NCBI RefSeq assembly: GCF_001692325.1
Contig: NZ_LXKN01000032.1
Span: forward strand, 62,001-126,000
DNA: 64,000 nt
Reading direction: 5' to 3'
From: Rhizobium sp. AC27/96
GTDB taxonomy: Bacteria; Pseudomonadota; Alphaproteobacteria; Rhizobiales; Rhizobiaceae
Both the position numbers and the translations under genes were made by a program. Positions 41,572-50,286 of this stretch are shown here, piece by piece. Below the pieces are notes generated by a model that was not told where the DNA came from, made no database searches, and saw only the letters and a program-made list of their open reading frames with translations. Numbering within the stretch: the first letter of the stretch is position 1; every line of letters starts with the position of its first letter.

Positions 41572-42327
41572 ATGAAGCGCTCCGGCGAGATGAAACGCGA
41601 ACTGGCGGAAAACGACGCATCGCCTCTCTATGCCGGGGTCAAGCAGGTGATACTCGATCGCATCCACAGCGGCGAGTGGCCGCCCAAGCATCGTGTTCCC
41701 TCCGAAAACGAATTGGTCACCGAACTTGGCGTCAGCAAGATGACAGCCAATCGTGCGCTGCGTGAACTCGCCAATGAAGGCGAGCTGGTGCGCATCCAGG
41801 GCGTCGGCTCCTTCGTTGCCGAACGCAAGGGAGCATCTGCCCTCTTCGAGGTGCGCAATATCGCCGAAGAAATCGCCGAACGCGGGCATTCTCACCAGGC
41901 AATCGTGATCGTTCTTGCCCAAGAAGCAGCCTCACCCGACGTTGCCGATGCGCTGGGGCTGGACATCGGATCGCCCGCTTTCCACTCGCTGATCGTGCAT
42001 AGCGAAAACGGCGTGCCGGTGCAGATCGAGGACCGCCATGTCCACCCCGATGCTGCGCCTGACTACCTGCAGCAAGACTTTACGGGCATGACGCCGAATG
42101 CCTATCTTTCGGAAGTCGCGCCGCTCAGCGGGTCGGAACATGTGGTCGAAGCTGTCATGCCGCAGGCCTGGGAATGCAAGCTGTTGACGATCCTGAAGAC
42201 CGAGCCCTGCCTGACGATCCGGCGGCGCACATGGTCGGCACGCGGCGTCGTTTCCACCGCGCGCCTCATTTATCCCGGGAACCGTTACCGGCTGGAGAGC
42301 CATAGCGGCAAGGCTTCGGATCGATAG
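41572..42327 (+). CDS. GntR-family regulator, HutC subfamily
   Basis: A 251-residue regulator. Winged helix at residues 18-80: YAGVKQVILDRIHSGEWPP, VPSENELVTELGVSKMTANR, LVRIQGVGSFVAE. The C-terminal UTRA domain (about 95-245) has VPVQIEDRHVHPDAAPDYL, LSEVAPLSGSEHVVEAV and LTIRRRTWSARGVVSTARL, very like the histidine-utilisation repressor HutC, which binds urocanate. Divergent from the transporter-lyase-oxidase operon and almost certainly its repressor. Since no urocanase gene is next to it, the inducer is probably a urocanate-like product of the unusual lyase. AAGGGA precedes the ATG. Confidence 0.92.
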   Translation: MKRSGEMKRELAENDASPLYAGVKQVILDRIHSGEWPPKHRVPSENELVTELGVSKMTANRALRELANEGELVRIQGVGSFVAERKGASALFEVRNIAEEIAERGHSHQAIVIVLAQEAASPDVADALGLDIGSPAFHSLIVHSENGVPVQIEDRHVHPDAAPDYLQQDFTGMTPNAYLSEVAPLSGSEHVVEAVMPQAWECKLLTILKTEPCLTIRRRTWSARGVVSTARLIYPGNRYRLESHSGKASDR

Positions 42328-42423
42328 TTGTATATGGAAGTTGACGCGCCGCCAGCATGAACATTTTTGGGTGGTGTCAGGTGGATGTCCTGGTGCGCAT
42401 TCCCTTGCCTATGCGAGGCAAAG

Positions 42424-42771
42424 CTACGACACCTGCAGCATACATTCCATAAACAAGGCGCCCAGAATTAATCCCGACACGGTCGCGAGCACTTTCAGGA
42501 TCGCCCGCTCGATACGCAGACACTTTTCAGGCAGGACCAACGCAATCGACTCGCTGGCTGCCGCGACAGTTATGCATAAAAGCGCAACGATGCGCCGATC
42601 GTCGGGGTAAGCTATGACGAACAGAAACCCCATGAGCCCGAATGGGACTACGCTCTCGATGGTTGCCATCGCCATGAATGGATATCTGGTCCCGACCGGG
42701 ACGACTGTGGTCAATACTACCAGACCGAGCACGGTCCAGGCGAGGGCGTGGGCGAGCAAAGTAAGTTCCAT
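42424..42771 (-). CDS. small VanZ-like membrane protein
   Basis: A 115-residue protein with four predicted membrane helices (LAHALAWTVLGLVVLTTVVPV; VPFGLMGFLFVIAYP; IVALLCITVAAASESIALVL; ILKVLATVSGLILGALFM). The pattern helix-turn-YPDDRR, Glu in helix 3 and a Lys-initiated helix 4 resembles the VanZ-like family. Function unknown. No ribosome site stands out. It converges with the hutC-like gene and is divergent from the RDD-like gene. Confidence 0.65.
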   Translation of the reverse strand: MELTLLAHALAWTVLGLVVLTTVVPVGTRYPFMAMATIESVVPFGLMGFLFVIAYPDDRRIVALLCITVAAASESIALVLPEKCLRIERAILKVLATVSGLILGALFMECMLQVS

Positions 42772-43019
42772 ACGAAATCATAACAACAAGCCGCGAGTTT
42801 TCAAGCTAGACTGTGCAACGTAGCCAAACTGTTCTTCAGTCCGTTCGCCGCCGGCGCGGCCTTCGCCGAAGAAAGCCCAGAAATGGCCTTCTCTGCCTGC
42901 CCAGATCGATGCAGCCGGCTGCTTCTGCGATTGACAAAGCGCTCCCGCATTGGATGTATCTGTGATGTAATAAGCCGGCAAACGCCTCCGCCAAGATCTT
43001 TCACGGATGGGATCCACCA

Positions 43020-43277
43020 ATGCCTGATACAAATGCCGCGGCGCAACCAGCCACCTGGCGCATCGTCCTTGCCGCCATCCTCGACTTCCTGACTGCGTTT
43101 TTTATTCTCGGCTATATCGTCGCGTCGATCTTCGGCGGCAGGACGGATGACGGCTTCAAGCTAAATGGCCTGCCGGCCCTTCTGCTCTTTGTCCTCATCA
43201 TCGCCTATTTCCTCGTGTTCAACCGATATCTCGGCGGCACCATCTGGAAGCGCATTTTGCGGGCAAGCCGCGGTTAG
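43020..43277 (+). CDS. small RDD-like membrane protein
   Basis: An 85-residue protein with two membrane helices: IVLAAILDFLTAFFILGYIV and LPALLLFVLIIAYFLVFNRY. The Asp in the first helix and the end GGTIWKRILRA match RDD-family domains, here reduced to a minimal two-helix form. Role unknown. GGATGGGATCC precedes the ATG. It ends 42 bases before the end of the convergent Lrp gene. Confidence 0.75.
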   Translation: MPDTNAAAQPATWRIVLAAILDFLTAFFILGYIVASIFGGRTDDGFKLNGLPALLLFVLIIAYFLVFNRYLGGTIWKRILRASRG

Positions 43278-43318
43278 GCAGGAACGGGCATCAAGCCGTC
43301 CTTCGGCGATGCGAATGG

Positions 43319-43756
43319 TCAGAGGCTGCTGAGCAGCAGACTGGTCTCGCTGTTTGCGACACCGTCGATCATGCGTACCTCGCGCAAGACCCGATCGAAG
43401 TCCGAGAGGCTGGTTGCGCGGATATTGGCGACGAGATCCCAATTGCCGTTCGTCGTGTGCAGCGAATAGATCTCCGGCAGGCCACGCAGCTTGCGGATGA
43501 CCTGCGTGGTCGACTTTCCCACCACTTCGATCATCATGACCGCGTGGACGGTCTGCTCGTCATAATCTTCCCGCACCCGGACGGTGAAGCCGAGAAGGGT
43601 GCCGGTCTCCATGAGACGGTCCAATCGGTTCTGCACCGTACCCCGCGCAACGCCCAGCGCATCTGACAATTTCGACAGTGAAGCCCGCCCGTCGGCCCGC
43701 AAATGGGCGATGATGCGCCGGTCGAGATCATCGGGAATATATTTGGCAAGCGTCAT
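43319..43756 (-). CDS. Lrp/AsnC-family regulator
   Basis: A 145-residue Lrp-type protein. Helix-turn-helix residues 8-60: DDLDRRIIAHLRADGRASLS, LSDALGVARGTVQNRLDRLM. The RAM ligand domain follows (VHAVMMIEVVGKSTTQVIRK; NWDLVANIRATSLSDFDRVL). It is divergent from the ornithine cyclodeaminase gene over 136-142 bp and probably activates it in response to an amino acid, as seen for arginine or ornithine-responsive Lrp proteins in rhizobia and agrobacteria. An inverted ATCGCAAAA/TTTTGCGAT pair spans the gap. Confidence 0.92.
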   Translation of the reverse strand: MTLAKYIPDDLDRRIIAHLRADGRASLSKLSDALGVARGTVQNRLDRLMETGTLLGFTVRVREDYDEQTVHAVMMIEVVGKSTTQVIRKLRGLPEIYSLHTTNGNWDLVANIRATSLSDFDRVLREVRMIDGVANSETSLLLSSL

Positions 43757-43840
43757 CGCAAAATCCTGGCTTTGTCTTTTCTGTCAAAAATACTGAGCAA
43801 TTTGTGTAAACTCATACCAGAACTGGCACAGTTTTGCGAT
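43755..43840. promoter_or_regulatory. inverted 9-mers in the Lrp/ocd spacer
   Basis: ATCGCAAAA at 43755-43763, overlapping the Lrp start codon, and TTTTGCGAT at 43832-43840, facing each other 77 bp apart. The distance suits a DNA-wrapping Lrp octamer but could be chance. Confidence 0.35.
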
Positions 43841-43898
43841 TTCAGTCAATCGATCCGCTTGTTACCCTATTGGGAATTATCTTATCGAGGACATGACA

Positions 43899-44948
43899 AT
43901 GCCCGCACCGCTTCCTTCGGAAAAAGCCTTCATTCCCTTCGTCAGCGTCGAGAACATGATGCGGCTTGTCCATCATGTCGGCATCGAGACCGTGCTGGTC
44001 GAACTGACGGATGCGGTCGAAGCGGATTTCCGCCGGTGGGATCTTTTCGACAAGACACCACGTGTCGCCTCCCACTCCCATGACGGCGTGATCGAGCTGA
44101 TGCCGACCTCGGACGGCGCGGTCTACAGCTTCAAATATGTCAACGGGCATCCGAAGAACATGGCGCAGGGGCTGCAGACCGTGACCGCCTTCGGCCTGCT
44201 TGCGGAAGTATCGACCGGCTACCCCGTGCTGCTCACCGAAATGACGCTGCTGACAGCACTGCGCACGGCCGCCACCTCGGCCATGGCCGCTCGGCATCTG
44301 GCGCCGCGAAATGCACGCTGCGTCGCGCTGATCGGCAATGGGGCGCAGGCGGAATTCCAGGCATTGGCGATGAAGGCCGTCCTCGGCATCGAAGAGGTCC
44401 GGCTTTATGACATCGATCCGAGGGCCACGGAAAAGACCGAGCGCAACCTCACCGGAAAAGGCCTGCGATTGGTTCCCTGCACATCGGCGCAGGCGGCCAT
44501 CGAGGGCGCCGACATCATCACGACGTGTACCGCCGACAAGCAGCTTGCCACGATCCTGACCGACAACATGGTCGGCGCTGGCGTTCACATCAACGCCATC
44601 GGCGGCGACTGCCCGGGTAAGACAGAGCTACATCGCGATATCCTGCTGCGCGCCGACACTTTCGTTGAATATCCGCCGCAGACCCGCATCGAAGGGGAGA
44701 TCCAGCAGATGGATCCGGATTATCCGGTCACCGAGCTCTGGCAGGTGGTAAGCGGCCGCACGCAGGGTCGCCGTAGCGAGGGACAGATCACCCTGTTCGA
44801 CAGCGTCGGCTTTGCCATCGAGGATTTCTCGGCGCTGCGTTATGTTCGCGAAAAGCTTGTCGGCACCGATTATTTCCAGAAGCTGGATATCATCGCCGAC
44901 CCGGACGATCCGCGCGACCTGTTCGGCATGCTGCAGCGGGCGGGCTGA
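43899..44948 (+). CDS. ornithine cyclodeaminase
   Basis: A 349-residue enzyme of the ornithine cyclodeaminase/mu-crystallin family, converting L-ornithine to L-proline and ammonia with NAD. Hallmarks: RVASHSHDGVIELMPTSD and YSFKYVNGHPKN (substrate Lys), TALRTAATSAMAARHLAP, VALIGNGAQAEFQALAM (Rossmann loop), HINAIGGDCPGKTELH (catalytic Asp near residue 230). The length and VNGHPKN stretch match the true cyclodeaminase group rather than short OCD-like reductases. GAGGACATGACA makes ATG 43899 a better start than 43893. Divergent from the Lrp gene, probable regulator. Links arginine/ornithine breakdown to proline. Confidence 0.92.
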   Translation: MPAPLPSEKAFIPFVSVENMMRLVHHVGIETVLVELTDAVEADFRRWDLFDKTPRVASHSHDGVIELMPTSDGAVYSFKYVNGHPKNMAQGLQTVTAFGLLAEVSTGYPVLLTEMTLLTALRTAATSAMAARHLAPRNARCVALIGNGAQAEFQALAMKAVLGIEEVRLYDIDPRATEKTERNLTGKGLRLVPCTSAQAAIEGADIITTCTADKQLATILTDNMVGAGVHINAIGGDCPGKTELHRDILLRADTFVEYPPQTRIEGEIQQMDPDYPVTELWQVVSGRTQGRRSEGQITLFDSVGFAIEDFSALRYVREKLVGTDYFQKLDIIADPDDPRDLFGMLQRAG

Positions 44949-45065
44949 GAGGCCACCGATACCGGCAACCCCTTGTCCATAGGCGTGGGTGGTTGTCCTC
45001 AAGATTCGCATATCTCGGGTCCAACCTCACGGGCATAGACTACGGAGATCTCTCCGAAAGGGACA

Positions 45066-45091
45066 ATGGCGGCCAATTTCGTGACCGCCAT
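45066..45091 (-). terminator. hairpin between ocd and MFS genes
   Basis: A perfect ATGGCGG/CCGCCAT stem with a 12-base loop, 32 bases past the MFS stop, between two convergent genes. It may end both transcripts. A small palindrome CGGAGATCTCTCCG lies at 45043-45056. Confidence 0.5.
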
Positions 45092-45122
45092 CTAACTCTG
45101 TCGCTTGCTGCCGGAGGCGTTC

Positions 45123-46463
45123 TCAGCGCTTGCTGCCCGAAACTGTAAGTTCCGGCGCACCCACCCGACCGCTCAAGGAGAAGGCCAGCAGCGCCGATAG
45201 CAGCATCAGAGCCCCTACGATAAACATCGGCAATTCGTAGACACCGGTCGCGTCCTTGACGAGACCAGTGATATAAGGTGCCGCAAATCCGGCTATGTTG
45301 CCGATCGTATTGATCAGGGCAATGCCGGCCGCGGCAGCCGGTCCTGCCAGGAAACGGGATGGGATTGCCCAGAAGTTCGGCAGGGCCGCGAAAATGGCGC
45401 ATGCCGTCAGCGTGATCATGACAATCGTCGCCTCCGGCGAACCCATGAACAGCGCAGCCGGGATGCTGAATGCTCCGACCAGGGCGGGAATGCCGATGTG
45501 CCACGGCCTGACGCCGCGCTTCGATGCATCGCGGCTCCAGAAGAACAGCACGACGGCGGCAGGCAGATAGGGAATCGCCGTGATCAGGCCCTTGTCGAAC
45601 ACATCGAACTTGGTGCCGAATTTTGCCTCGAAACCGGCAATGATCGTCGGCAGGAAGAAGGCGAGCGCATAAAGCCCGTAGATCAGGCCGAAATAGATCA
45701 CCGAAAGCAGCCACACGCGGCTATCGGTCAGCGCAAGGCCGGTCATCTTGCCATGCTCCGCCACCTTCGCCTTTTCTTCGCTGGCAAGCTCGCGGTTCAA
45801 CCAATCCTTTTCAGCCTGCGTCAGCCACTTGGCATCATCAGGGCGATCGGCGAGATAGAACCAGGTCACGATGCCGATGACGATGGCGGGGACCGCGACG
45901 CCGAAAAACATCACGCGCCAGCCCTCAAGGCCAAACAAGCCATGCATCTGGATCAGCATGGCCGCAAAGGGAGCACCGATAACCGTCGTCAACGGCTGGG
46001 CGAGGTAAAACAGCGCCAGGATCTTGTTGCGATGCCGTGCCGGCACCCACAGGCTGAGGAAAAGGATGGCACCGGGAAAAAAGCCGGCTTCGGCGACACC
46101 GAGCAGGAAGCGCAGAACGTAAAGCTCCGTCGCGCTCGATACCCAGGTGAACAGCAGCGCGACGATGCCCCAGCTGACCATGATGCGGGCGAGCCAGCGG
46201 CGCGCGCCGTATTTATGGAGCGCCAAATTGCTGGGGATTTCGAGCACGATATAGCCAACGAAGAAGATGCCCGCCGCAAAACCGAATTGTGCCGCTGTCA
46301 GGGCCAGATCGGTCGTCATGCCGTTCGGCCCGGCGAAGGAAATCGCGGTGCGATCAAGGAAGTTGATGAAGAACATCAAGGCGATGAAGGGCACCAACCG
46401 CTTCGACACCTTGGCAATGGCCGACCGTTCGACCTGTGACATTTCCTGAATACCGGGCTGCAA
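45123..46463 (-). CDS. MFS transporter, anion:cation symporter (ACS) type
   Basis: A 446-residue 12-helix transporter of the ACS family (tartrate, phthalate, hexuronate and similar organic acids). Signatures: ALMFFINFLDRTAISFAGP in helix 1, GYIVLEIPSNLALHKYGARRW between helices 2 and 3, RFLLGVAEAGFFPGAILFLS in helix 4. The middle loop (WFYLADRPDDAKWLTQAEKD) is the ACS hallmark. The start is TTG at 46463 because GGGGGAGGATTCAGA directly precedes it; the ATG at 46442 has a poorly spaced site. Divergent from a GcvA-like LysR gene over 211 bp, likely its regulator. Substrate unknown. Confidence 0.9.
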   Translation of the reverse strand: MQPGIQEMSQVERSAIAKVSKRLVPFIALMFFINFLDRTAISFAGPNGMTTDLALTAAQFGFAAGIFFVGYIVLEIPSNLALHKYGARRWLARIMVSWGIVALLFTWVSSATELYVLRFLLGVAEAGFFPGAILFLSLWVPARHRNKILALFYLAQPLTTVIGAPFAAMLIQMHGLFGLEGWRVMFFGVAVPAIVIGIVTWFYLADRPDDAKWLTQAEKDWLNRELASEEKAKVAEHGKMTGLALTDSRVWLLSVIYFGLIYGLYALAFFLPTIIAGFEAKFGTKFDVFDKGLITAIPYLPAAVVLFFWSRDASKRGVRPWHIGIPALVGAFSIPAALFMGSPEATIVMITLTACAIFAALPNFWAIPSRFLAGPAAAAGIALINTIGNIAGFAAPYITGLVKDATGVYELPMFIVGALMLLSALLAFSLSGRVGAPELTVSGSKR

Positions 46464-46674
46464 TCTGAATCCTCCCCCGTTCTAGATCATTCTCAACGCG
46501 GCTGTCCGTTTGCGTCGATGACAGAATGGAAACTCCCATTTCCCTTCCAAGAACTGCCCCCGGCCCCGCGCCTTTGACTTCGATCTCTAGCGGGATGGAC
46601 AAGTCGCGGGCAAACGATTTAATCTCCCATTGATGTGAGGAAAAATCACATGACGAACTGATTGGGATCGGAAA

Positions 46675-47559
46675 ATGAGTGGCCCTCTTCCATCGCTGAA
46701 TGCGCTCAAGGCATTTGAAGCGACCGCGCGGCACAGATCGATGACGCTCGCCGCAGATGAGCTTTGCGTGACCCACGGCGCGATCAGCCGTCACATTCGC
46801 GGTCTTGAGGCTTCGCTGGGCGTCATTCTCGTCACCCGCAGGGCGCACTCGACGGAACCGACGCCGGAAGGATTGCGGCTGGCAGAAGGGCTTCAGAGTG
46901 CCTTCAGCCTGATGCAGGCGAGTGTCGAGCGCGTCCGCCCAAGTCCGCTCACTCTGTCCTGTTCCTCCTCGATCATGATGGGATGGATCATCCCGCGCAT
47001 CGGCCAATTCCACGAGCGCCATCCGCAGGTCGCACTGCAATTCAACATGAATTACGATCAGGTCGACTTCGTGCGCGACAAGATCGGCCTGGCGATACGC
47101 TCAAGCGTCATCGAGCCACCGAAAGACGCGATCATCCGCGAACTCGGCGGCGAAGCGATCGGTCCGGTCTGTTCGCCCGAATATCTGAGCCGAGCCAGCA
47201 TCCATGGCCCCGAAAACCTCGAAGGCGGAACCATCCTGTCGACGCGGACCCGCCCGGAGGCGTGGAGCGATTGGCAGTCAGCCGCGAAACAAGAGGAACT
47301 CAACCTTTCCAGCCATTCGACTTTCGACCATTTTTACCTGCTGATACAGGCCGCAGCCTGCGGGCTCGGTGTCGCGGTGGTTCCCCAAATGCTGGTGCTC
47401 GATCAACTGGCCTCGGGGCGCCTGGTGGCGCCGTTCGGCTTCCTGCCCGGACCGCGCCGCATGGTGCTCTGGATCGCTCCGCACCTGGCAAACCGGCCGG
47501 ACGCCTTGGCGCTCGAAAGATGGTTGATCGAGGAAATGCATGCGAGGCCAGATACCTGA
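46675..47559 (+). CDS. LysR-family regulator, GcvA-like
   Basis: A 294-residue LysR protein of the GcvA/AmpR branch. The opening LPSLNALKAFEATARHRSMT and AADELCVTHGAISRHIRGLE are diagnostic of that branch. Effector domain: LTLSCSSSIMMGWIIPRIGQF, then VDFVRDKIGLAIRSS, and the late QAAACGLGVAVVPQMLV. GGGATCGGAAA precedes the ATG. Divergent from the organic-acid MFS transporter, its likely target. Nothing clear stands out as the operator, though the 211-bp gap is ample. Confidence 0.92.
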   Translation: MSGPLPSLNALKAFEATARHRSMTLAADELCVTHGAISRHIRGLEASLGVILVTRRAHSTEPTPEGLRLAEGLQSAFSLMQASVERVRPSPLTLSCSSSIMMGWIIPRIGQFHERHPQVALQFNMNYDQVDFVRDKIGLAIRSSVIEPPKDAIIRELGGEAIGPVCSPEYLSRASIHGPENLEGGTILSTRTRPEAWSDWQSAAKQEELNLSSHSTFDHFYLLIQAAACGLGVAVVPQMLVLDQLASGRLVAPFGFLPGPRRMVLWIAPHLANRPDALALERWLIEEMHARPDT

Positions 47560-47833
47560 CAGCGAGGTCGGACGGCCGGCATTCGTCACGCGCGGCGATG
47601 CACGCGATCTGTTCGATCTGCCTTGCGAGCACAAGCGGGCCGTGCGGTCCGTCACCGGGGAAAAGCATACATAGCAAGATTTGCCTATGTTACTTAAAAC
47701 ACATGGAAATCACTGAAACTTCCCTCTGCACTTCCTCGCATGGATTATGCTATGAGTCCTCGCGAACTAGAGGGAGATGAGACAATTCTCGCAGGGTTGT
47801 TCTCATTCAAGAGGGGGTGTCATCCTGAACGTC

Positions 47834-49648
47834 ATGCCCGAACTGGCAGGCCACACCGGCGAGATGGCGGCGCTCATTTTTGGCTTTGACTGGGCAAAGA
47901 CCAGTCTTGGCCCCAGATCGGCTTGGCCCGCTTGCCTGACCTCGGCCGTGGATATCATGCTCTCCGCTCAAGCTCAGATCGTCATGTTCTGGGGTGAGGA
48001 TTTTGTCGCGCTTTACAACGACGCCTACGCCCCCACCATAGGCGAGAAGCATCCGCAGGCTTTGGGTCGTCCGGCGCGAGAAAACTGGGCCGAACTGTGG
48101 GATGATCTGGAACCGCTTCTGCGAACCGTGCTGAATGAAGGCAAGACCGTTGTCGCCAAGGATCGGCCGTTCTACATCGAACGTCATGACTATCCGGAGA
48201 CGGTTTATTTCGACATCTCCTACTCGCTTGTGCGTGACAGCGACGGCAAGGTGCTCGGGGTGTTCTGCATCGTCAACGAAACCACGGAGCGGGTTCGCTC
48301 GGAGCAGGCATTGCGCGAGAGCGAGGAGCGGGTTAGCGCCATCATTTCGCAATCCGCGACCGGGATTGCCCAATATGAGCTCGACGGCCGCTTCTCGCTG
48401 GTCAACAGGCGGTTCTGCGAGATTGTCGGCTATTCGGAGAGCGAGCTGCTCGACCTGCGAATGCAGGACATCACCTATCCGGACGATCAGCACGACACCA
48501 TGCAGCTGTTCAAAACGATGCTGGCGACCGGCGAAAGTTTCGAGATCGAGCAGCGTTATGTCCGCAAGGACGGCAACCTGGTCTGGGTGACGAATTCGGC
48601 GTCTGGCGTGCGCGACCGTTCTGCCGACAGAATCCGGCGCGCCGTCAGCGTCGTCACCGATATCAGCGAACGCAAGCGGGCACAGGAAGTCGAGCGGCGC
48701 CTGGCGGCCATCATCGCATCGTCAGACGATGCCATCCTCAGCACCGATCTCAACATGATGATCACCAGCTGGAATAGCGGCGCGGAGAGGCTTTATGGTC
48801 ATTCCGCCGAAGAAGCCATCGGCCACTCGGTCATGATGCTCGTTCCCGATGACAGAAGCGAGGAGGAACCGGCGATCCTCGCGCAAATCCGGGCGGGGCA
48901 AAAGGTCGAGCCATACGAGACCAAGCGGCGGCACAGCGATGGCAAGCTCGTCGATGTCCTGCTGAGCGTCTCCCCGATCTACGACACCTATGGCCGGATC
49001 GTCGGCGCATCGAAGATTGCCCATGATATCAGCGCAAAAAAGGAAGCCGAGCACCTTCAAAGCGTCCTGGCTGGCGAACTCAATCACCGCGTCAAGAACG
49101 TGCTGGCAACTGTCATGGCCATATCGCGCCAGACATTGGGACGCGACGACGTCGACAAGGCATCCGTCGAAACATTCGATGCGCGACTGGCGTCGATGGC
49201 CCGCGCCCATGATCTGCTGATCCATGGCAAATGGGAAGAAGCCGATCTGATGGCTGTCATCAACCAGGCTCTGTCACCCTACCCAAGGGAGAGATTCGAG
49301 GTTTCCGGCCCGGCGATCAAGCTCGCGCCGAGGACCGTTGTCTCCATATCGCTTGCGCTGCATGAACTGGCGACGAATGCCGCCAAATACGGAGCTCTTT
49401 CTGTGCCCGATGGTCATGTCGCGATCATATGGTCGTCAGAAGCAGGCGATACCGACCGGCTCAGACTGCGTTGGCAGGAAACCGGAGGACCAACCGTCAA
49501 GCCGCCCACACGCAAGGGTTTCGGCTCCAGATTGATTGAAAACCTGCTCGCGGCGGAACTGAACGGCAAGGTGAAAATCAGCTATGAGCCGAGCGGATTG
49601 ATCTGCGAGGTGGATGCGGCCACCGGCATTGGCTGGGATCAGGCCTGA
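47834..49648 (+). CDS. three-PAS HWE-family sensor histidine kinase
   Basis: A 604-residue soluble kinase (or 623 if it starts at ATG 47777, whose GAGGGAG is too close). Three PAS regions: an N-terminal PAS-like segment opening FGFDWAKTSLGPRSAWP, a PAS/PAC with SQSATGIAQYELDGRFSLVN, and a third with SSDDAILSTDLNMMITSWNS. The HWE core has LAGELNHRVKNVLATVMAIS (phospho-His), HELATNAAKYGALSVPDG and LRWQETGGP (the W-E pair), then FGSRLI. No DNA-binding or membrane part. HWE kinases in rhizobia often act in the general stress or light pathway. No partner receiver is adjacent, so it is an orphan. Confidence 0.92.
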   Translation: MPELAGHTGEMAALIFGFDWAKTSLGPRSAWPACLTSAVDIMLSAQAQIVMFWGEDFVALYNDAYAPTIGEKHPQALGRPARENWAELWDDLEPLLRTVLNEGKTVVAKDRPFYIERHDYPETVYFDISYSLVRDSDGKVLGVFCIVNETTERVRSEQALRESEERVSAIISQSATGIAQYELDGRFSLVNRRFCEIVGYSESELLDLRMQDITYPDDQHDTMQLFKTMLATGESFEIEQRYVRKDGNLVWVTNSASGVRDRSADRIRRAVSVVTDISERKRAQEVERRLAAIIASSDDAILSTDLNMMITSWNSGAERLYGHSAEEAIGHSVMMLVPDDRSEEEPAILAQIRAGQKVEPYETKRRHSDGKLVDVLLSVSPIYDTYGRIVGASKIAHDISAKKEAEHLQSVLAGELNHRVKNVLATVMAISRQTLGRDDVDKASVETFDARLASMARAHDLLIHGKWEEADLMAVINQALSPYPRERFEVSGPAIKLAPRTVVSISLALHELATNAAKYGALSVPDGHVAIIWSSEAGDTDRLRLRWQETGGPTVKPPTRKGFGSRLIENLLAAELNGKVKISYEPSGLICEVDAATGIGWDQA

Positions 49649-49696
49649 GACAGGATCGCGCGCCGCGGCTCCATCCCTCAGGCCGGCATGGAATGT

Positions 49697-50161
49697 TCAA
49701 CGCGAATTCTTCGGCCGCGTCGCCAGCACGTTTCTGATCGAAAAGCTAGAATGGATGCGCAGAACCCCCGGCAAGGTCGAGAGAATATCCTTGTGGATAC
49801 GCTCGAAGTCGCCGGCCGTGGCGACCTCTACGCGCAGGAGATAATCCGACCCACCTGTCATCAGAAAACACTCGCGGATCTCCGGATGCTTGCGTACCGC
49901 CGCCTCGAAACGGTCGAGATGATCCTCCGTCTGCCGCTCAAGCGTGATGTTGATGATGACGGCGATCGCCGTTTCAGCCTGAGACGTATCGACGAGCGCC
50001 GTGTAGCCCCGGATGACCCCCGCTTGCTCCATCAGCTTGATGCGCCGCAAGCATGCGGACGGAGACAAGCCGACCTCGCTTGCAAGGCTTGCATTGCTGA
50101 CACGGGCATCCAGGCGCAACAGGCGAAGAATATTGCGATCGATCGTGTCGAGTGCGGTCAT
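49697..50161 (-). CDS. dadR: Lrp-family regulator of alanine catabolism (DadR-like)
   Basis: A 154-residue Lrp/AsnC protein: LDTIDRNILRLLRLDARVSN, ASEVGLSPSACLRRIKLMEQ as the helix-turn-helix, then a RAM domain with FLMTGGSDYLLRVEVATAGD. It is divergent from alanine racemase and D-amino-acid dehydrogenase genes, exactly the setting of DadR/BkdR-type activators of dad operons, which respond to L-alanine. Two copies of a 14-bp sequence plus related TTTCAA pieces lie in the 125-bp spacer. The symbol rests on context, not on sequence alone. Confidence 0.88.
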   Translation of the reverse strand: MTALDTIDRNILRLLRLDARVSNASLASEVGLSPSACLRRIKLMEQAGVIRGYTALVDTSQAETAIAVIINITLERQTEDHLDRFEAAVRKHPEIRECFLMTGGSDYLLRVEVATAGDFERIHKDILSTLPGVLRIHSSFSIRNVLATRPKNSR

Positions 50162-50183
50162 GTGGATTCTTTCAAAAATTCGC

Positions 50184-50258
50184 CGATCGTTTCAATACTT
50201 CCACAATTACACAACAATCAATCACTATTCGATGAGCAATTTCACGATCGTTTCAATA
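50184..50258. promoter_or_regulatory. two 14-bp direct repeats in the dad control region
   Basis: CGATCGTTTCAATA at 50184-50197 and 50245-50258, identical and 61 bp apart (about six helical turns). Further TTTCAA-like pieces flank them (near 50170 and, inverted, near 50267). Likely DadR binding sites. Confidence 0.65.
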
Positions 50259-50286
50259 ATCTGTAATTGAAAGAACGAGGGCTGAT

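Noticed and set aside
46442..46463. ATG at 46442 as the MFS start
   Set aside because: A TTG at 46463 has a far better ribosome site (GGGGGAGGATTCAGA), whereas the ATG has AGGAA almost touching it.
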